Assembly (NCBI GenBank): GCA_016870425.1 | Contig: VGBQ01000042.1 | Span: 1 to 14,679, forward strand | DNA: 14,679 nt | DNA from: Actinomycetota bacterium | GTDB lineage: Bacteria; Actinomycetota; Actinomycetes; S36-B12 | Reading direction: 5' to 3' | Shown: positions 1 through 6,063 of the stretch, one piece after another | Numbering within the stretch: position 1 is the stretch's first letter | Layout of the letters: every line of letters begins with the position of its first letter | Made by a program: the position numbers and the translations under genes | Notes under the pieces: generated by a model | The model's input: only the letters and a program-made list of their open reading frames with translations | What the model was told of the DNA's origin: nothing | The model's database searches: none

Positions 1-724
1 CGACGTCGGGGTCGGAGAGGGGAAGGGCCACATGCTCTGAGCCGGCCACCGGCAACCCCCGCCAGGTGCGCCCGCGCCCGAGGTCGAACTCACGGGTGCG
101 GCCACCCGACGAGCGGCGCTCGACGAGGGTGCCTCCGCGTCGAGCAAAACTCGGTGCGAGCAGCACCCCCGCGGCGCTGGCGCGCGTGCCTGAGCTGATG
201 CCGAATGACCCCTCGATGAAGTAGCCGATGTCCAGCCGCGATGCGGGACGGCCCGCCTTGCGACAGCGCCGAAGTGCCAGCGCCCCCGCGAGGTTGCCCG
301 GCACGTAGTCGTATCCGAACGCGGTGATGAGGCGTGCCCCGCTGGCCGATGCGCGCGGGCCATAGTCCTCGAAGACCCGCCGGATGAAGGGAGGCTCTCC
401 CGTCGAGTCGAGGTACGCCGCTCCCGCGTCGACCGCTGCCTCCACTGCGGCGTCGCCCCACTCCACGAAGGGACCCACGGTCGTGACCAGCACGTCGGAG
501 CGATCCTGGATGAGTCGGCGCACGGACGCGGGATCGCCCGCGTCCGCGACCGCGGTGGTGGGTTCGGCTCCCCGGCGCGGTGCCAGTGGAGCGAGCCGGT
601 CGGCGAGACGAGCGACGGCGTCGTGGCGTCGCCCGGCCAGCACCGGGGCAAGCCCCGCGCGCACCATGGCCTCCGCGGTTAGGCGGCCGGTGTAGCCGGT
701 GGCTCCGAGCAAGACGACACGCAC
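1..724 (-). CDS. Saccharopine dehydrogenase-like NAD(P)-binding protein (partial)
   Basis: About 241 N-terminal residues are visible; the C-terminus runs off the window's left edge. The protein opens with a Rossmann fold (VRVVLLGATGYTG, glycine loop at residues 7-13), followed by VGPFVEWG, YLDSTGEPPF, GYDYVPGN and SSGTRASAAG. These are typical of the saccharopine dehydrogenase NADP-binding family, which includes mycobacterial trans-acting enoyl reductase-like proteins of about 400 residues. The exact substrate cannot be inferred. The GTG at 724 is preferred because a TAGCGT box (732-737, minus strand) ends 7 bases before it, fitting a leaderless transcript. An in-frame GTG at 733 would lie inside that box. 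The gene is divergent from an aminotransferase only 23 bp away, so the two may be co-regulated, but no pathway link is shown. Family call is firm; function is open. Confidence 0.85.
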   Translation of the reverse strand, partial: MRVVLLGATGYTGRLTAEAMVRAGLAPVLAGRRHDAVARLADRLAPLAPRRGAEPTTAVADAGDPASVRRLIQDRSDVLVTTVGPFVEWGDAAVEAAVDAGAAYLDSTGEPPFIRRVFEDYGPRASASGARLITAFGYDYVPGNLAGALALRRCRKAGRPASRLDIGYFIEGSFGISSGTRASAAGVLLAPSFARRGGTLVERRSSGGRTREFDLGRGRTWRGLPVAGSEHVALPLSDPDV

Positions 725-731
725 GAGCGCC

Positions 732-741
732 ACGCTAGCCT
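732..741. promoter_or_regulatory. Overlapping divergent -10 boxes (leaderless promoters)
   Basis: On the + strand TAGCCT (736-741) ends 6 bases before the aminotransferase GTG at 748. On the - strand TAGCGT (737-732) ends 7 bases before the GTG at 724. The two hexamers share the TA at 736-737, inside a CTAG. Neither gene has a recognisable Shine-Dalgarno site or room for one. No convincing -35 hexamer is seen on either side. The promoter call is an inference from motif and spacing. Confidence 0.6.
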
Positions 742-747
742 GCGTGG

Positions 748-2136
748 GTGGACAGCGCGAGAGCCGACCGCCCGACGGGCACGCGCCTGTGGCACCCCTT
801 CGCCGACATGGCCGCGGTCGCCTCCACGGGTGAGTTGGTCATCGAGCGAGGGGACGGTGCCTACCTGGTCGACGAGGCGGGCCGCCGCTATCTCGATGCG
901 TCCGCGGGACTGTGGTACTGCAACGTGGGGCACGGTCGACATGAGCTGGCGGAAGCCGCAGCCCGGCAGATGAGCACCCTGGCGTCCTACTCGGCGTTCG
1001 GCGACCTCGCGACGCGGCCGGCACTTGACCTGGCGGAGCGGCTCTGCGCTCTGGCCCCGATGGCGGATGCGCGCGTCTTCCTCACGAGCGGTGGAAGTGA
1101 TTCCGTGGACACGGCGGTCAAGCTCGTGCGGCGGTACTGGGCCGAGCAGGGTGAGCCCGGACGCAGTGTCATCGTCACGCGCGAGCACGCTTATCACGGC
1201 ATGCATCTTGCGGGCACCAGCCTCGCCGGTATCGAGGCCAATCGTGCGGGACATGGTGATCTGGACCCCGCGGTCGCTGCGGTGCCGTGGGCCGATGCCG
1301 GAGCCCTGGAGGCACTGCTCGAGCAGCGCGCGGACGTCGCCGCGTTCTTCTGCGAGCCCATCATTGGCGCGGGCGGTGTCTATGCGCCTCCCCCCGGCTA
1401 CCTCGAGCGCGTGCGAGCGGCCTGCGAGCGCCACGGGGTCCTCTTCGTCGCGGACGAGGTGATCTGCGGATACGGCCGTGCGGGAGCGATGTTCGCCAGC
1501 GACCGATGGTCGCTCGACCCGGATATCCTCCTGACCGCCAAGGGCATCACGTCCGGCTACATCCCCCTGGGTGCGGTGATCGTCTCCGGTCGCGTCGCCG
1601 ATCCCTTCTGGACACCGGGCCCCGAGCCCGTGATGTGGCGCCACGGCTACACCTACTCCGCCCACGCGACGGCATGTGCTGTCGCCAACGCCAACCTCGA
1701 CATCGTCGACCGCGAGATGCTCGTCGCCCGGGTCGATGTGCTCCAGCACGCATTGGGTGCTGCGCTCACGACCCTCGCGGCGTATGACGCCGTGAGCGAG
1801 GTGCGCGCAGGCGTCGGTCTGCTGGCGGCCGTGGACTACACCCCCGAGGCGAAGTCAGCGGGATTGCCCAGCCGTGTTCTCGCGGGCCTGCGCGATCGCG
1901 GTGTCCTCACGCGCAACCTGGCTTCGGGGGCCCTGCAGGTTTCGCCGCCGTTCGTCATCGAGGACACCGACATCGCGGTGTTGGCGGCCGCAATCAGCGA
2001 GTCACTCGCCGACGCGGGCGCGACCCGGCCCGCACTGCCCCCCAGCGGGCTGCTCCCCGACATCACCCGCGACGAGGGAATCGAGTCCTACGACGACCGC
2101 CACTACCTCGAGCAGCGCCCGCCCCATCACGGCTGA
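748..2136 (+). CDS. Class III (omega) aminotransferase, PLP-dependent
   Basis: A 462-residue fold-type I PLP enzyme that transfers an amino group between an amine or amino acid and a keto acid in the cytoplasm. It starts with the class III WHPF motif (after GTRL). It has a phosphate-binding region LTSGGSDSVDTAVKLVRRYW, the DEVICGYGRAG motif (D236 would contact the pyridine nitrogen) and ILLTAKGITSGY, where K265 is the predicted Schiff-base lysine. Length is normal for the beta-alanine/putrescine/omega-amine transaminase group; the exact substrate cannot be assigned. The GTG start sits 6 bases after a TAGCCT box, suggesting a leaderless mRNA. It is convergent with mscL, with only 15 bp between the two stops. 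Confidence 0.93.
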   Translation: MDSARADRPTGTRLWHPFADMAAVASTGELVIERGDGAYLVDEAGRRYLDASAGLWYCNVGHGRHELAEAAARQMSTLASYSAFGDLATRPALDLAERLCALAPMADARVFLTSGGSDSVDTAVKLVRRYWAEQGEPGRSVIVTREHAYHGMHLAGTSLAGIEANRAGHGDLDPAVAAVPWADAGALEALLEQRADVAAFFCEPIIGAGGVYAPPPGYLERVRAACERHGVLFVADEVICGYGRAGAMFASDRWSLDPDILLTAKGITSGYIPLGAVIVSGRVADPFWTPGPEPVMWRHGYTYSAHATACAVANANLDIVDREMLVARVDVLQHALGAALTTLAAYDAVSEVRAGVGLLAAVDYTPEAKSAGLPSRVLAGLRDRGVLTRNLASGALQVSPPFVIEDTDIAVLAAAISESLADAGATRPALPPSGLLPDITRDEGIESYDDRHYLEQRPPHHG

Positions 2137-2151
2137 GATCTCGCGGCGCGA

Positions 2152-2574
2152 TCAGTCGGCAGCCGGGCCGCCCCTGTCGGGTCCCCCCGCCTGCTGCTTC
2201 AGCAGGTCGCGGATCTCCTCCAGCAGTTGCACGTCCGGCGGGCGAGTATCGACTCCGCCCTGACCGGTCATCGCGCGGTACTTGTTCATGGGCAGCACGA
2301 AGAGGAAGTAGAGCGCAGCGAGCGTGACGAAGAAGGTGATCACCGCGCCGATGAGCAGGGCGAAGTTGATCTCATAGCCCGGCGCCAGAGTGATGGTCCC
2401 TCCGATGCTGCCGTCCGAGCCGCCCAGGAGGCTGAGGATCCACCCGACGATGGGCTCGATGAGCGACTGCGTCACCGCGGCGACGAGCGCCGCGAGGGCG
2501 GTGCCGACGGCGACCGCGACGGCAAGGTCGATGACATTGCCCCGGAAAACGAATTCCTTGAATCCCTTGATCAT
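2152..2574 (-). CDS. mscL: Large-conductance mechanosensitive channel MscL
   Basis: A 140-residue homopentameric membrane channel that opens under membrane tension and releases solutes during hypo-osmotic shock. The N-terminus MIKGFKEFVFRGNVIDLAVAV is the diagnostic MscL amphipathic helix running into TM1 (about residues 14-46). TM2 spans about 73-96 (INFALLIGAVITFFVTLAALYFLFV). A C-terminal cytoplasmic helix (VQLLEEIRDLLKQQ, about 114-127) follows. The ATG is preceded by a good Shine-Dalgarno (GGGAGG, 9 bases upstream). It lies 41 bp downstream of the SAF-domain gene on the same strand and is probably co-transcribed with it. A short charged Gly/Pro tail ends the protein. Confidence 0.96.
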   Translation of the reverse strand: MIKGFKEFVFRGNVIDLAVAVAVGTALAALVAAVTQSLIEPIVGWILSLLGGSDGSIGGTITLAPGYEINFALLIGAVITFFVTLAALYFLFVLPMNKYRAMTGQGGVDTRPPDVQLLEEIRDLLKQQAGGPDRGGPAAD

Positions 2575-2615
2575 GCGGGTGATCCTCCCGGTCCTTCGTT
2601 CGTCGAACGTCAGTG

Positions 2616-3221
2616 TCAGCGCAGGACCACGCCCAGGCCAGGCTGGGTGCCCATGGCCGCCAGGGCGACGGCCGTGCGACGGTCGGTCGCGACGACGATG
2701 AGACTACCCGCGGAGCGAGGCCCCTCACCGAGTCCTCCCGAGGAGGCGCGCCGCGGGATGGTCACCACCTGCGCACCCTCAGCGATCACTCGGGCACCTG
2801 CGTCCCCGGTTGCCAGGACAAGGTCGATGGTGGTGCCGGGGGAGAGCAGATCAGCCGCTTCGGGGTCGGCCAGGCGCACCGGCACGGTGTGGAGTCCGTC
2901 CGTGCGTGGGCCGCTCGTGACGAATCTGCTCTCGGTCACGGGCTCGCCCGCGCCGATGCCGGCAGCGATGGTGCGCCCCACGGCATCGTCGAGTGTGGTG
3001 GCGGTGCCGGGCGAGATGTACGCCGCGGGCATCTCGGTGATCGACACGTCGTCGGCCGTGAGGGTCGTGCCCGGGGGTAGGTCGGCAGAGGCGACGACGA
3101 CTCCCGCCGTATCCAAGCCGGAGGGTCTGAGGGTTGCCAGGGCCAGGAGCACGCACAGGCCGGCACTCGCCGCGGCAAGCGGCCGTCGGAAGCGGTGGAT
3201 GAATAGTCGCGCAGGGGTCAC
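2616..3221 (-). CDS. SAF-domain (CpaB/RcpC-like) membrane-anchored protein
   Basis: 201 residues from the GTG at 3221. A basic N-terminus (about 1-13) is followed by one membrane segment (LAAASAGLCVLLALATL, about 13-30). A SAF domain follows (VVVASADLPPGTTLTADDVSITEMP onward, about 39-95). The C-terminal beta-rich part resembles the RcpC/CpaB domain (PVRLADPEAADLLSPGTTIDL and LIVVATDRRTAVALAAMG). CpaB proteins serve Flp/Tad pilus assembly, but no pilus genes are present here, so that role is not supported. A longer ORF upstream is rejected because it reads antisense through the ruc Ser/Gly repeat. A TACGGT box ends 6 bases before this GTG. It lies 70 bp downstream of ruc and 41 bp upstream of mscL, all on the - strand. 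Confidence 0.8.
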   Translation of the reverse strand: MTPARLFIHRFRRPLAAASAGLCVLLALATLRPSGLDTAGVVVASADLPPGTTLTADDVSITEMPAAYISPGTATTLDDAVGRTIAAGIGAGEPVTESRFVTSGPRTDGLHTVPVRLADPEAADLLSPGTTIDLVLATGDAGARVIAEGAQVVTIPRRASSGGLGEGPRSAGSLIVVATDRRTAVALAAMGTQPGLGVVLR

Positions 3222-3227
3222 GCACCG

Positions 3228-3233
3228 ACCGTA
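3228..3233 (-). promoter_or_regulatory. Putative -10 box of the SAF-domain gene
   Basis: TACGGT on the - strand ends 6 bases before the GTG start at 3221, compatible with a leaderless mRNA. A GCGACA hexamer 18 bases further upstream is a possible -35 (4 of 6 matches to TTGACA). Transcription reading through from ruc is also possible. Confidence 0.5.
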
Positions 3234-3291
3234 GGCGTCGGCCGAGATCGATGTCGCGCGTCGTCCACAGGGGATTGCGCTGCGGAGCCGA

Positions 3292-3645
3292 TCAGCTGCT
3301 GGACGAGCCTGACGACGAGCCGGATGACGAGCCGCCGCCGGATGACGAGCCGCCGGATGACGAGCCGCTGCTGGACGAGCCGCTGGATGACGAGCCGGAT
3401 GATGAGCCGCTACCCGATGACGAGCCGCTACCCGATGACGAGCCACCACTGGCGGATGCAGCATCGGCTTTGCGCGCGTCATTGCGGTAGAACCCCGAGC
3501 CCTTGAACACGACACCCACGTTGCCGAAGAGCTTGCGCAGTGCGGCGCCGCACTCCGGGCACGTGGTCAGCGGGTCGTCGCTGAAGGACTGCACCGCCTC
3601 GAGTTCGTGACCGCAGCCGGTGCACGCGTACTGATACGTGGGCAC
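3292..3645 (-). CDS. ruc: FmdB-family zinc-ribbon protein, Ruc-like redox-regulated chaperone
   Basis: 117 residues. The N-terminal FmdB/CxxC_CxxC zinc ribbon (MPTYQYACTGCG...TCPECG) has four zinc ligands, C8, C11, C29 and C32. It is followed by RKLFGNVGVVFKGSGFYRND. Residues 66-117 consist only of Ser and Gly, a disordered tail. M. tuberculosis Rv0991c (Ruc) has the same plan and is known as a redox-regulated holdase controlled by HrcA. Here a CIRCE operator covers the promoter, so the orthology inference is strong although a database comparison was not run. The GTG at 3645 is chosen because AAGGAGG lies 5 bases upstream and the FmdB domain starts there; a longer ORF from 3684 is not supported. 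SAF and mscL genes follow downstream on the same strand. Confidence 0.9.
   Translation of the reverse strand: MPTYQYACTGCGHELEAVQSFSDDPLTTCPECGAALRKLFGNVGVVFKGSGFYRNDARKADAASASGGSSSGSGSSSGSGSSSGSSSSGSSSSGSSSGGSSSGGGSSSGSSSGSSSS
3295..3450 (-). repeat. Low-complexity Ser/Gly codon repeat in ruc
   Basis: This stretch encodes 52 consecutive Ser or Gly codons. On the + strand it is built from recurring GATGACGAGCCG-like units with 9-, 12- and 15-bp spacing, including two adjacent copies of CCGATGACGAGCCGCTAC at about 3404-3437. Such in-frame repeats can change length by slippage without breaking the frame. Confidence 0.85.
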
Positions 3646-3670
3646 TCGAACCTCCTTGGGGGGACCACCA

Positions 3671-3700
3671 AGGCTAGCACTCACGGGTGCTGAGTGCTAA
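3671..3700 (-). promoter_or_regulatory. ruc promoter overlapping the CIRCE operator
   Basis: On the - strand a -35-like TTAGCA (3700-3695) and a -10 TAGCCT (3676-3671) are separated by 18 bases. Both lie in or overlap the CIRCE element, so bound HrcA should block RNA polymerase. Predicted initiation near 3664 leaves a leader of about 20 bases carrying AAGGAGG (3657-3651). Confidence 0.7.
3674..3700. promoter_or_regulatory. CIRCE element (HrcA operator)
   Basis: CTAGCACTC-N9-GAGTGCTAA matches the CIRCE consensus TTAGCACTC-N9-GAGTGCTAA at 17 of 18 arm positions with the exact 9-base spacer. HrcA represses heat-shock genes from this site in many bacteria. It lies immediately upstream of the FmdB/Ruc-like gene and overlaps its -10 and -35 boxes. 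No hrcA, groEL or dnaK gene is present in the window, so the repressor must act in trans. Confidence 0.93.
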
Positions 3701-3764
3701 GCGAGCGCGTGCCGATGGCCAAGCGACCGCGTGTTGAGCGCTCAGCGATCGGCGTGTTGGACGA
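3699..3764. repeat. Degenerate 22-bp direct repeats next to CIRCE
   Basis: Three consecutive 22-base stretches begin AAGCGAGCGCGTG (3699), AAGCGACCGCGTG (3721) and CAGCGATCGGCGTG (3743). Units 1 and 2 match at 16 of 22 positions; unit 3 needs a one-base insertion. Also, GAGTGCTAAGCGA at the CIRCE right arm (3692-3704) recurs as GAGCGCTCAGCGA (3736-3748). They may be decayed operator copies or chance in GC-rich DNA. Confidence 0.4.
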
Positions 3765-3767
3765 GCC

Positions 3768-3788
3768 CCTCCACTCAAGATGTGGAGG
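3768..3788. repeat. Short inverted repeat (7-bp arms)
   Basis: CCTCCAC-TCAAGAT-GTGGAGG forms a 7-bp stem with a 7-base loop. It lies between the divergent ruc and ABC ATPase genes, upstream of the larger inverted repeat. There is no T-tract, so it is not a typical terminator. Confidence 0.55.
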
Positions 3789-3804
3789 CCCTCACCCTGA
3801 CGCG

Positions 3805-3859
3805 GCCGAACTTTGGGCGGATACGGCCGTCTATGGGCACTATCCGCCCAAAGTTCGGC
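3805..3859. repeat. Perfect 19-bp inverted repeat with 17-base spacer
   Basis: GCCGAACTTTGGGCGGATA (3805-3823) is exactly reverse-complementary to TATCCGCCCAAAGTTCGGC (3841-3859). The spacer is 17 bases. The arms are less GC-rich than their surroundings. No T-tract follows on either strand, and the element lies between two divergent genes, where a terminator for either is not needed. It could be a dispersed REP/MITE-like repeat, a regulator binding site, or the stem of a small RNA. The rest of the 3646-3979 gap (about 3860-3966) holds only a weak 5-bp palindrome at 3916-3926 and no gene that I can support. Confidence 0.9.
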
Positions 3860-3966
3860 AGGTCCCCGCGCGGACGGCGGGCCCCACGTCATGGCGGCGC
3901 GGCCACGGACGTGACTGGACCGTCCATGCCTGGGGATAAGCCGGGGGGATCGGGTCCGGACGCGGG

Positions 3967-3972
3967 TAGGGT
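3967..3972 (+). promoter_or_regulatory. Putative -10 box of the ABC/crcB operon
   Basis: TAGGGT ends 7 bases before the GTG at 3980, with no Shine-Dalgarno between them, so a leaderless mRNA is predicted. No clear -35 is seen. Confidence 0.55.
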
Positions 3973-3979
3973 CCACATC

Positions 3980-4882
3980 GTGACCATCCTCGTCGAGCAT
4001 CTCGGCAAGTCCTTCGGCAATGTCCGCGCCGTCGATGACCTGTCCTTCACCGTCCCCGACGGTGTTGTCACGGGCTTCCTCGGCCCCAACGGGGCCGGCA
4101 AGTCCACGACCATGCGCCTCATGCTGGGGCTGGATCGCGGTGAGGGCCGCACCGCATTCGACGGCAAGCCCCTGCGCGACCACGAGCACCCGAGCCGGGT
4201 GGTCGGCACTCACCTTGATGCGCGGCCCTTCCTGCCCGGCCGCACCGCCCGCGACCACCTGCGGATGTTGGCGACCGAAGCCAGGCTGCCGGAGTCGCGC
4301 ATCGACCACGTGCTCGCCATGGTGGGCCTCGCCGAGGTGGCCGACGAGCGTCCGAAGTCCTTCTCCCTCGGCATGGCCCAGCGCCTGGGCCTGGCGGGTG
4401 CTGTGCTTGCCGAGCCACACGCCCTCATGCTCGACGAGCCGGCCAATGGACTCGACCCCCAGTCAATCCAGTGGCTGCGGGAGTTCCTGCGCCACTACGC
4501 CGCCGAGGGTCGCGCCGTGCTCGTGTCGAGCCACCTCCTGTCGGAGATGCAGCTCATGGCCGATCATGTCGTCGTCATCGCGCGCGGCCGACTTGTCGCC
4601 GACGGCACGATCGACGAGCTCGTGTCGCAGCGCAGCGACGTCGTCGTCCGCTGCACCGATCCAGCCCGCTTGGCCGCCCTCCTGAGGTCCGCGGGAGGCG
4701 CGGTGGCTGAGGAGGATCAGGCACTCGGGGTCGTCGGCCTCACGACCGACGAGATCGGCCACCTGGCCTTCGATGGCGGCGTCACCGTCTTGGAGCTGGC
4801 CACGCGCAAGGCGAGCCTCGAAGAGACCTTCATGCAACTCACCGGAGACGGTCAGCAGTACGCGTTCGGGGAGGCATCATGA
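3980..4882 (+). CDS. ABC transporter ATP-binding protein (drug/ABC-2 type)
   Basis: 300 residues, a cytoplasmic ATPase that powers an ABC-2 exporter. Walker A is GPNGAGKST (35-43). The signature SFSLGMAQRLGLA replaces LSGGQ, as is common in the BcrA/daunorubicin-type group. Walker B with catalytic Glu is ALMLDEPANGLDP, and the switch histidine is in VSSHLLSEM. The usual Q-loop position reads GTHLDARPF, with no glutamine. A C-terminal extension (about 225-300) follows the ATPase core. A longer reading frame upstream is rejected: it would run through the non-coding inverted repeat, and homology starts at VTILVEHLGKSFG. The stop overlaps the next gene in ATGA. Substrate unknown. Confidence 0.93.
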   Translation: MTILVEHLGKSFGNVRAVDDLSFTVPDGVVTGFLGPNGAGKSTTMRLMLGLDRGEGRTAFDGKPLRDHEHPSRVVGTHLDARPFLPGRTARDHLRMLATEARLPESRIDHVLAMVGLAEVADERPKSFSLGMAQRLGLAGAVLAEPHALMLDEPANGLDPQSIQWLREFLRHYAAEGRAVLVSSHLLSEMQLMADHVVVIARGRLVADGTIDELVSQRSDVVVRCTDPARLAALLRSAGGAVAEEDQALGVVGLTTDEIGHLAFDGGVTVLELATRKASLEETFMQLTGDGQQYAFGEAS

Positions 4883-5628
4883 CCGGGGCGCTGCGCTACG
4901 AGTGGGTTCGCATCAGCACGGTGCGCTCGACCTGGGCCCTCATCGGCCTCGCCATGCTTGTTCCCGCCGGCCTTGCGCTCTTCGTCGCGTGGCTCGTGGG
5001 CAGCCTCGGCTCCGAGGCCGGCGGGCCTCCCGACGGCGAGGCCGGAGGGCTCGCCGGCTTCCTGCCGCTCACCGCGGCCGTCCTGTGCGCCATCGGTGCA
5101 GCCGCCTTCGGCCAGGAGTATCGACACGGCTTGATCCGCATCACCCTCGCGACCTTCCCCCGGCGTACGCCGATCTTCATCGCCAAGGTGCTCATGGTGG
5201 CCATGGTCATCGTCATCGCGGCGATCCTCGCCATCACGACGATCGTCCTCGCGCAGGCGCTGGGCGGAGTCATCGCCGGGACCGGTGCGGTCTGGGACGA
5301 GACGGCCTGGGGTGCGTCGGGCGTGCGGGCGGTCCTCTACATCGTGCTCTTCGTCCTCATCGCTCTCGCCATTACTGCGCTCACGCGCAACCAGCCGGTG
5401 GGGATCATCGCCCCCATCGTGCTGGCCGTGCTGGTCGAGCCCATTGTGAGCGCCATCGCGTTCGTGCAGGGGTGGACCTGGATCGACTGGGTCCTGCCCT
5501 TCTCCGGCGGCGCCGCCGCGGTCTCGACGGACGGTGCGGAGGCCTGGGGACACCTGGCGATCTTCGGATGCTGGTTCCTGGTGATCGCGATTCCCGCCTG
5601 GGTCCTCTTCGTGCGACGCGACGCCTGA
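4879..5628 (+). CDS. ABC-2 type transporter permease
   Basis: 249 residues with about six hydrophobic segments: near 17-42, 58-75, 100-130, 150-170, 175-200 and 220-243. It includes the ABC-2 loop FGQEYRHGLIRITLATFPRRTPIFIAK, which resembles the conserved E-x-x-x-G motif region between TM2 and TM3 (xEYxxGTxRxxL). It forms the membrane half of an exporter with the preceding ATPase. Its ATG overlaps the ATPase stop by 4 bases, so the two are translationally coupled. The transported substrate cannot be read from sequence. Only 3 bp separate its stop from the most upstream crcB1 start. Confidence 0.9.
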   Translation: MTGALRYEWVRISTVRSTWALIGLAMLVPAGLALFVAWLVGSLGSEAGGPPDGEAGGLAGFLPLTAAVLCAIGAAAFGQEYRHGLIRITLATFPRRTPIFIAKVLMVAMVIVIAAILAITTIVLAQALGGVIAGTGAVWDETAWGASGVRAVLYIVLFVLIALAITALTRNQPVGIIAPIVLAVLVEPIVSAIAFVQGWTWIDWVLPFSGGAAAVSTDGAEAWGHLAIFGCWFLVIAIPAWVLFVRRDA

Positions 5629-5631
5629 TCG

Positions 5632-6063
5632 ATGTCCGTCGCGCGATCGCGCGCTGATGGGCGCATGCAGGGCCGGGCGCTTCTCGCGGTGGCAGCCGGA
5701 GGTGCTCTCGGCGCGATGGCGCGCTACGCCATCGATCTGATGGCCGATCGACAAGGCGTCGCACTGCCGTGGGCCACGCTCACGATCAACCTCGTCGGAT
5801 CCTTGCTCATGGGGCTGCTCGTCTCCTATGTGCTCACCCATCCTGCCCGCCACCTCCTGTGGCGTCCCTTCCTCGGGGCGGGAGTGCTGGGCGGCTTCAC
5901 GACCTTCTCCGCCTTCGCCGGCGACGCCGTGCTCCTCGCGGACGAGGGTGCGTGGGCAGCGAGCGCGGCGTATATCGCCGCGACCCTCGCCGGCGGGCTC
6001 CTCGCTCTGTGGGCCGGCTACGAGATGGGGCATGCGTTGCGTCGACGGAGGCCGGTCCCATGA
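5632..6063 (+). CDS. crcB: Fluoride channel CrcB/FluC, first copy
   Basis: 143 residues from the ATG at 5632; an ATG at 5665 (132 residues) is an alternative, since the family homology begins near GRALLAVAAGGALGAMARY. Four membrane helices are expected. Fluc signatures are present: GGALGAMARY, the pore asparagine in TINLVGSLLMG (N53) and the phenylalanine box GGFTTFSAF (TTFSAF at 90-95). Fluc channels are dual-topology dimers that export fluoride. Gram-positive bacteria often encode two adjacent subunits that may pair. The start is 3 bp after the permease stop and the stop overlaps crcB2 in ATGA, so translation is coupled. No fluoride riboswitch was recognised upstream. Confidence 0.93.
   Translation: MSVARSRADGRMQGRALLAVAAGGALGAMARYAIDLMADRQGVALPWATLTINLVGSLLMGLLVSYVLTHPARHLLWRPFLGAGVLGGFTTFSAFAGDAVLLADEGAWAASAAYIAATLAGGLLALWAGYEMGHALRRRRPVP

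Noticed and set aside
679..1749. 356-residue minus-strand ORF opposite the aminotransferase
   Set aside because: It is antisense to a clear aminotransferase, has no recognisable motifs, and such long shadows are expected in very GC-rich DNA.
2130..2160. Possible bidirectional terminator between aminotransferase and mscL
   Set aside because: Only interrupted short pairings (around GATCTCGC and GCGATC) are seen, without T-tracts.
3251..3490. Asp/Glu/Pro repeat ORF on the + strand (DDEP repeats)
   Set aside because: It is the antisense reading of the Ser/Gly codons of ruc; no start context or homology supports it.
3773..3779. ACTCAAG, a half-site of the HspR (HAIR) operator
   Set aside because: The partner CTTGAGT at the required 7-base spacing is absent, so one 7-base match is not enough.
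3694..3939. 81-residue plus-strand ORF through the large inverted repeat
   Set aside because: It has no ribosome site, crosses CIRCE and both hairpins, and has no recognisable sequence.
5600..5640. Fluoride riboswitch upstream of crcB1
   Set aside because: The gap to the permease is 3 bp and no crcB-motif pseudoknot was recognisable in the permease 3' end or upstream of the operon.
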